Below, piece after piece: positions 60,623-64,000 of a DNA stretch of 64,000 nucleotides (its first letter is position 1; every line of letters starts with the position of its first letter). A program made the translations under genes and the position numbers. This DNA is from Cricetomys ansorgei. Its lineage: Eukaryota > Chordata > Mammalia > Rodentia > Nesomyidae. The DNA is taken from positions 8,872,001 to 8,936,000 of the forward strand of contig JAMJFZ010003581.1 in assembly GCA_026225945.1 (NCBI GenBank). Reading direction: 5' to 3'. Under the pieces are notes generated by a model that searched no databases, was not told where the DNA came from, and worked only from the letters and a program-made list of their open reading frames with translations.

Positions 60623-60854
60623 TGCTTTTGTTGTTCTTTTGAGTGAAGAAGCAACTGTATATTTAACAATAACAACATGAGATATAATAGTAAATACATT
60701 TGTTTATCCACACACAAAACAAAATACAGTGGTTCTTCTATTCTAGCAGCCACATCCATTTCAAAGTGATGAGAAGTACATAAGCCAAGACTCTTCTTGG
60801 ATGCTTTGACTTGTAACAGTAGTTCCTGCTGGTTTTAATTTCATGGATCTGTCA

Positions 60855-60890
60855 TACACACACACACACACACATTCACACACAACAGCC
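60855..60890. repeat. (CA)n microsatellite, interrupted
   Basis: About nine CA units, a TTCA interruption, then three more. Confidence 0.9.
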
Positions 60891-61369
60891 ATTTTATGGG
60901 TGAAGCCAAGACTTCAGATGATGCTTAGACTGAGGGAGGAGACCATAAAAAGTTCCTTCATTAGCAATAATATAATCAAATGCTTTCAACATAAAGATTT
61001 CAGCGGGCAAAGTTAAATTTGAACAACAATTGTTCAATCCATGAGTATTGAATAGACAATTACCGATTCTCCAGACTAGCATTCTTTTTGCATTCAAGAA
61101 ACCTGCAGCCCACCCACACCCAGAAAGCTGGTTCCAACAGCTAAGGAAGGTGACCTGGCAGTAGCTCCTGCTGTAAGATATAGCAGCTGTTTTAAGTTCT
61201 ATTACTGCATAGAAGTGTGTCTAGCTTTCCAATATTTGAGAATAAGTTCAAATATTCCACTATACGCACCAAATTCCATTAACATATGATTTGGGGATTA
61301 AATGTCTAATATAAATCCGGGGTGTGGGGGAGGGTATCTGAACCATTGTGTCCCATAAATGTAATCTTT

Positions 61370-61590
61370 TTTTTTGTTGTTGTTAATGGCTTATTTCACT
61401 TAACATACTGTTCTGGAGATTTATTCTGGCAGTAGGTGTCAGAGTCCTTCCTTTTAAGGCTGAATAATATCCCATTATATAGAATTAATGTATCAATATT
61501 TTGGTGGCTTTCACTTTTTGACAGTAAAGCAATAAGTACTACTACTATGGACATTGGTGAAAATATCTGAGCTCCCTGCTTAGGGTTAGG
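61370..61590 (+). mobile_element. Old L1 (L1M) 3' fragment
   Basis: 'ttttaaggctgaataatatcccattatatag', 'ttggtggctttcactttttgacag', 'tactatggacattggtgaaaatatctgagctccctgct' follow the L1MA/L1MB 3' region. Confidence 0.7.
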
Positions 61591-61594
61591 TTTA

Positions 61595-61810
61595 GGGGGT
61601 CTAAGAAATAGATCAGTAGTTAAAAGCACTTCCTGTTCTTCAGAGGACCCAAGTTCAGTTCCCAGCACCCACATTAGCATGCTCACAACTGTAACTCCAA
61701 TTACAAAGAATCCTCACCTTCTGGCCACTGTAGGCACCTGCATACAGATGGCAGAGACATACACTTACGTGTGGATGTAGTGAAGATACAAATAAAAAGT
61801 AATAAAATTT
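61595..61810 (+). mobile_element. B3 SINE
   Basis: Sense: 'gtctaagaaatagatcagtagttaaaagcacttcctgttcttcagaggacccaagttcagttcccagcacccac', tail 'aataaaaagtaataaaa'. Confidence 0.9.
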
Positions 61811-61844
61811 TGAAAAAAGAAATGTTTTAAAAAATTACTTGAGG

Positions 61845-62032
61845 GCCTGAAAATAATGCTCGGTGGTTAAGAGCACTCACTGCATTTGCACAGGACCCAG
61901 GTTTGGTTTGTGGGCCACATGGTAGCCCACAGCTGTCTATACATATAATTCCAGGGAATCCAGTGTACTCTTTTGGCCTCTGTGGGCAGTAGGCACACAT
62001 GTGGAGCACATAAATAAATGACAGGCCACACA

Positions 62033-62068
<36 letters not shown>

Positions 62069-62080
62069 AAATATTGTGTA
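61845..62080 (+). mobile_element. B2/B3 SINE with a (CA)n tail
   Basis: Sense: 'gaaaataatgctcggtggttaagagcactcactgcatttgcacagg', CA repeat 62028-62063, then AAAATAAATATT. Confidence 0.9.
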
Positions 62081-62164
62081 AAAACTTGTTTGACAGCTGT
62101 AAAAGTGGCTCAATTATGAAGTATCTACTATGTAAGTCTGGATCTCAGCACCCACATGAACATA

Positions 62165-62330
62165 AGGCACTGGCTGACAAGATGTCTCAGCAGATGTTGA
62201 GCTAATGACCTGATTCCAGTTCCTGGGGCCACATGATAGAGGAGAGAATTGACTCTTGACAAGTTGTTCTCTGACCTCCACATGCATGCCTTGGTACACA
62301 TGCATGCAATCATGCACACACAAAAATAAA
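62165..62330 (+). mobile_element. B3 SINE
   Basis: Sense: 'ggctgacaagatgtctcagcagatgttgagctaatgacctgattccag', 'gacaagttgttctctgacctccacatgcatgcc', tail 'aaaaataaat'. Confidence 0.85.
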
Positions 62331-62335
62331 TGAAA

Positions 62336-62470
62336 CTGGGCGTGGTGGTGGGCATTTGTAGCCCTAGCACTTGTTAGGCAAGCGATGGGTGGATCCCCAG
62401 AGCTGGCTGACCTGTCAGTCTAGTCAATTGAGCTCCAGGTTCACTGAGACATCTTGTCTCAAAAAATAAG
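62336..62470 (+). mobile_element. B1 SINE
   Basis: Sense: 'ctgggcgtggtggtgggcatttgtagccctagcacttgttaggcaagcg', ending 'gacatcttgtctcaaaaaataag'. Confidence 0.85.
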
Positions 62471-62884
62471 CTGTATAGCAATAGAGGAAATATACCTGAT
62501 GTCACTTGTGCATACAGAGGTTCACACAAAGTTTTTAAAAAGTTTGGATTCCTCAGTGTTTTTATGATTCCTTGCTCCCCCCTGACATCTGCTGAAGAAC
62601 AGCAGTGCTAGCCTACTGTTCTCTTCTGTCTCCAAGGGCTTCTAAACCCCAGCACTGTTCTACTCAGTCCCTCTAGCAAGTTTCCTCAACAGGACAAAGT
62701 TAAAGGTGCCGTCCACTTCTCTTTGTCTGGAGGAGGAGACCTCATATGAGAAAAGGCGTTCTCTCCTGGTTATTCTGCACTGGGTTGTGTTAGTGTTAAG
62801 AACATGGATGGCCATGACACCTGCTATTGATATTCCTACAGTTTGGACACATTCTTTTCGGTTTTCTTTATTTTGCTTTTTAAA

Positions 62885-63092
62885 ATTATTATTTCATGGT
62901 TTGCCTACCTGTATGTATGTGTACTGCATGTGTGTCTGGTGTCGTTGGAGGCCAGATGAGGTTACTGGATCCCTTGGAACTGGAGTTACAGACAGTTGTG
63001 AGCACCCATGTAGGTGTTGGGAACCGAACTTGTGTCCTCTAGAAGAGCAGCAAGTGCTCTGGTGCTCTTAACTGCTGAGGCATATCTCCAGA
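62885..63092 (-). mobile_element. B2/B3 SINE
   Basis: Reversed: 'ctggtgtcgttggaggccagatgaggttactggatcccttggaactggagttacagacagttgtgagcaccc', ending 'aactgctgaggcatatctccag'. An 11-bp 'gtgctctg' duplication lies at 63054. Confidence 0.92.
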
Positions 63093-63434
63093 GCCTCTTT
63101 TTTTGTTCTAAAAATGGCCTGAGTGCTGTTGCCTCTGAGCTCATCTTTAGAGATTTCCCAGAAGTATTCTGGTCCATATGTTGCTGTTAATAAATTGAAC
63201 ACTCTTCTGTTCTCTGGCCCTGCTCAGACCGTCTGCTTCTAAGAAGAGCCTCCACAGCCCTTCTCGTTCTTTTGGTGCATCCTTTGAATACGGATGAGGC
63301 ATTCTGTGGCTCCTGGAAATACAGTGTGTGGGAAGACAGCATAGTGTCTGCTTTCTCCATCTACTGGGGAGGGACCTCTAGTTGTCTACTCCACTTTGCT
63401 AGCAGCACTCCCTCTATTGCTTTTTAAAAGAAAA

Positions 63435-63545
63435 ATTTTGTTTTTGTTTCAAGCAGAGTCTTAGTATGTAGAGCAGATTGGTGATTCTCCTGTGCCCCTG
63501 CCTCCCAAGTGCTGGGATTATATGCATGCACCACCACACATGGCT
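63435..63545 (-). mobile_element. B1 SINE, internally deleted
   Basis: Reversed: 'ttttgtttcaagcagagtcttagtatgtagagcagattgg', ending 'cccaagtgctgggattatatgcatgcaccaccacacatggct'. Confidence 0.8.
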
Positions 63546-64000
63546 ACCTTTTATTTTTAAGGCATTTTGCACAACATTGGAGAAGAAATGACACTTGCCT
63601 TGGAATAATTTACTTTCCTAGTAAGAAAAGATGTATTTGTAAAGTAAAAGTACCTGTATTTGGTAGATAAGTCAGCAAGCAACCTGTAAATGTACTAGGA
63701 GCTGTGCTCAGAGTAGGAAGAACATCATAAGTAGGTGAGCCTTAGACTTAGTGGTAGTGATAAGCCTATGTGTCCTTGGAGGTAGTTTTTAATGGAAGAG
63801 GGTGTTTGGGTGGATGAGGTAGAGGCCTTCAGTTCTGAGCTGATGGGAGAGTTGTGCAGCTATTCATGGAAAGGGGAAGGAAGACCAGGGAACGGGAGCA
63901 TTTCAATTGGTTTTAAACAGACTCCGTGTTTACTGGTCATCATGTCTTATTTTAGGGCCTCAAATATTGTCTTATGAAGACTTTTAATGTTCTCTAAGAG
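63546..64000. other. Right edge, nothing recognised
   Basis: No SINE, splice-bounded frame or simple repeat. Continues the inferred USP49 intron. Confidence 0.6.

Larger units (their letters stand above)
22241..64000 (+). other. Inferred long first intron(s) of USP49
   Basis: Over 41 kb with no coding exon of any protein I recognise; the zinc-finger UBP and peptidase C19 parts of USP49 are absent and would lie right of the window. The assignment is by synteny only. Content is SINEs, LTR and L1 relics, microsatellites and two repeat-poor islands, all listed separately. Stretches without a listed element hold nothing I can name. Confidence 0.55.

Noticed and set aside
22241..64000. Search for USP49 coding exons (zinc-finger UBP domain, Cys box 'GNTCYMNS', His box)
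   Set aside because: None of the frames in the window shows these motifs, so no USP49 coding sequence is annotated.

Overview
The window is nuclear DNA from a muroid rodent. Two split protein-coding genes are recognisable, and the rest is filled with rodent-specific SINEs (B1, B2, B3, B4, ID), a rodent hAT relic (URR1) and LTR relics, over much older MIR and L1M fossils. Several B2 copies read 'ctgcatgtacacctgcatgcc' where mouse B2 usually has a 'gtagctgtcttcagac' stretch, and some B1 copies carry 'ctgttgtaactctggct'. This leans towards a cricetid (hamster, vole or deer-mouse type) rather than Mus, but species cannot be settled by eye.

Layout. 1-5109 (minus strand) holds the first two coding exons of BYSL (bystin, 40S ribosome biogenesis); its conserved Enp1/bystin domain lies off the left edge. 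About 5110-5621 is a compact head-to-head CpG promoter with an E-box, an NRF1 palindrome, a CTCF-like core, ETS and YY1 motifs. 5622-15543 (plus strand) is the complete coding sequence of MED20 in four exons (212 residues, Mediator head subunit), with a 3' UTR reaching a polyadenylation signal at 16804. 16830-21290 is SINE-filled intergenic DNA. 21290-22240 is a strong CpG island that starts a G-rich, GC-skewed stretch to about 23200. From there to the right edge (over 40 kb) no coding exon of a known gene was found. By the mammalian gene order CCND3-BYSL-MED20-USP49, the island is inferred to be the USP49 promoter and the remainder its long first intron(s).

Within that inferred intron I point out two splice-site-bounded candidate exons (23696-23768 and 45058-45133) whose reading frames would join without a stop, two repeat-poor islands (about 29930-32010 and 43580-46130), and several nested insertions. 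The largest mobile structure is at 52860-56697: three LTRs alternating with two related internal segments (LTR-int-LTR-int-LTR, minus strand), with primer-binding-site-like and polypurine-tract-like sequences but no recognisable gag or pol.

BYSL and MED20 share a promoter and are both housekeeping growth genes (ribosome assembly and RNA polymerase II transcription), which fits the NRF1/ETS/YY1 motif content. No prokaryotic features, CRISPR arrays, rRNA or intact tRNA genes are present. The candidate novelties here are structural and regulatory, not a new enzymatic system.
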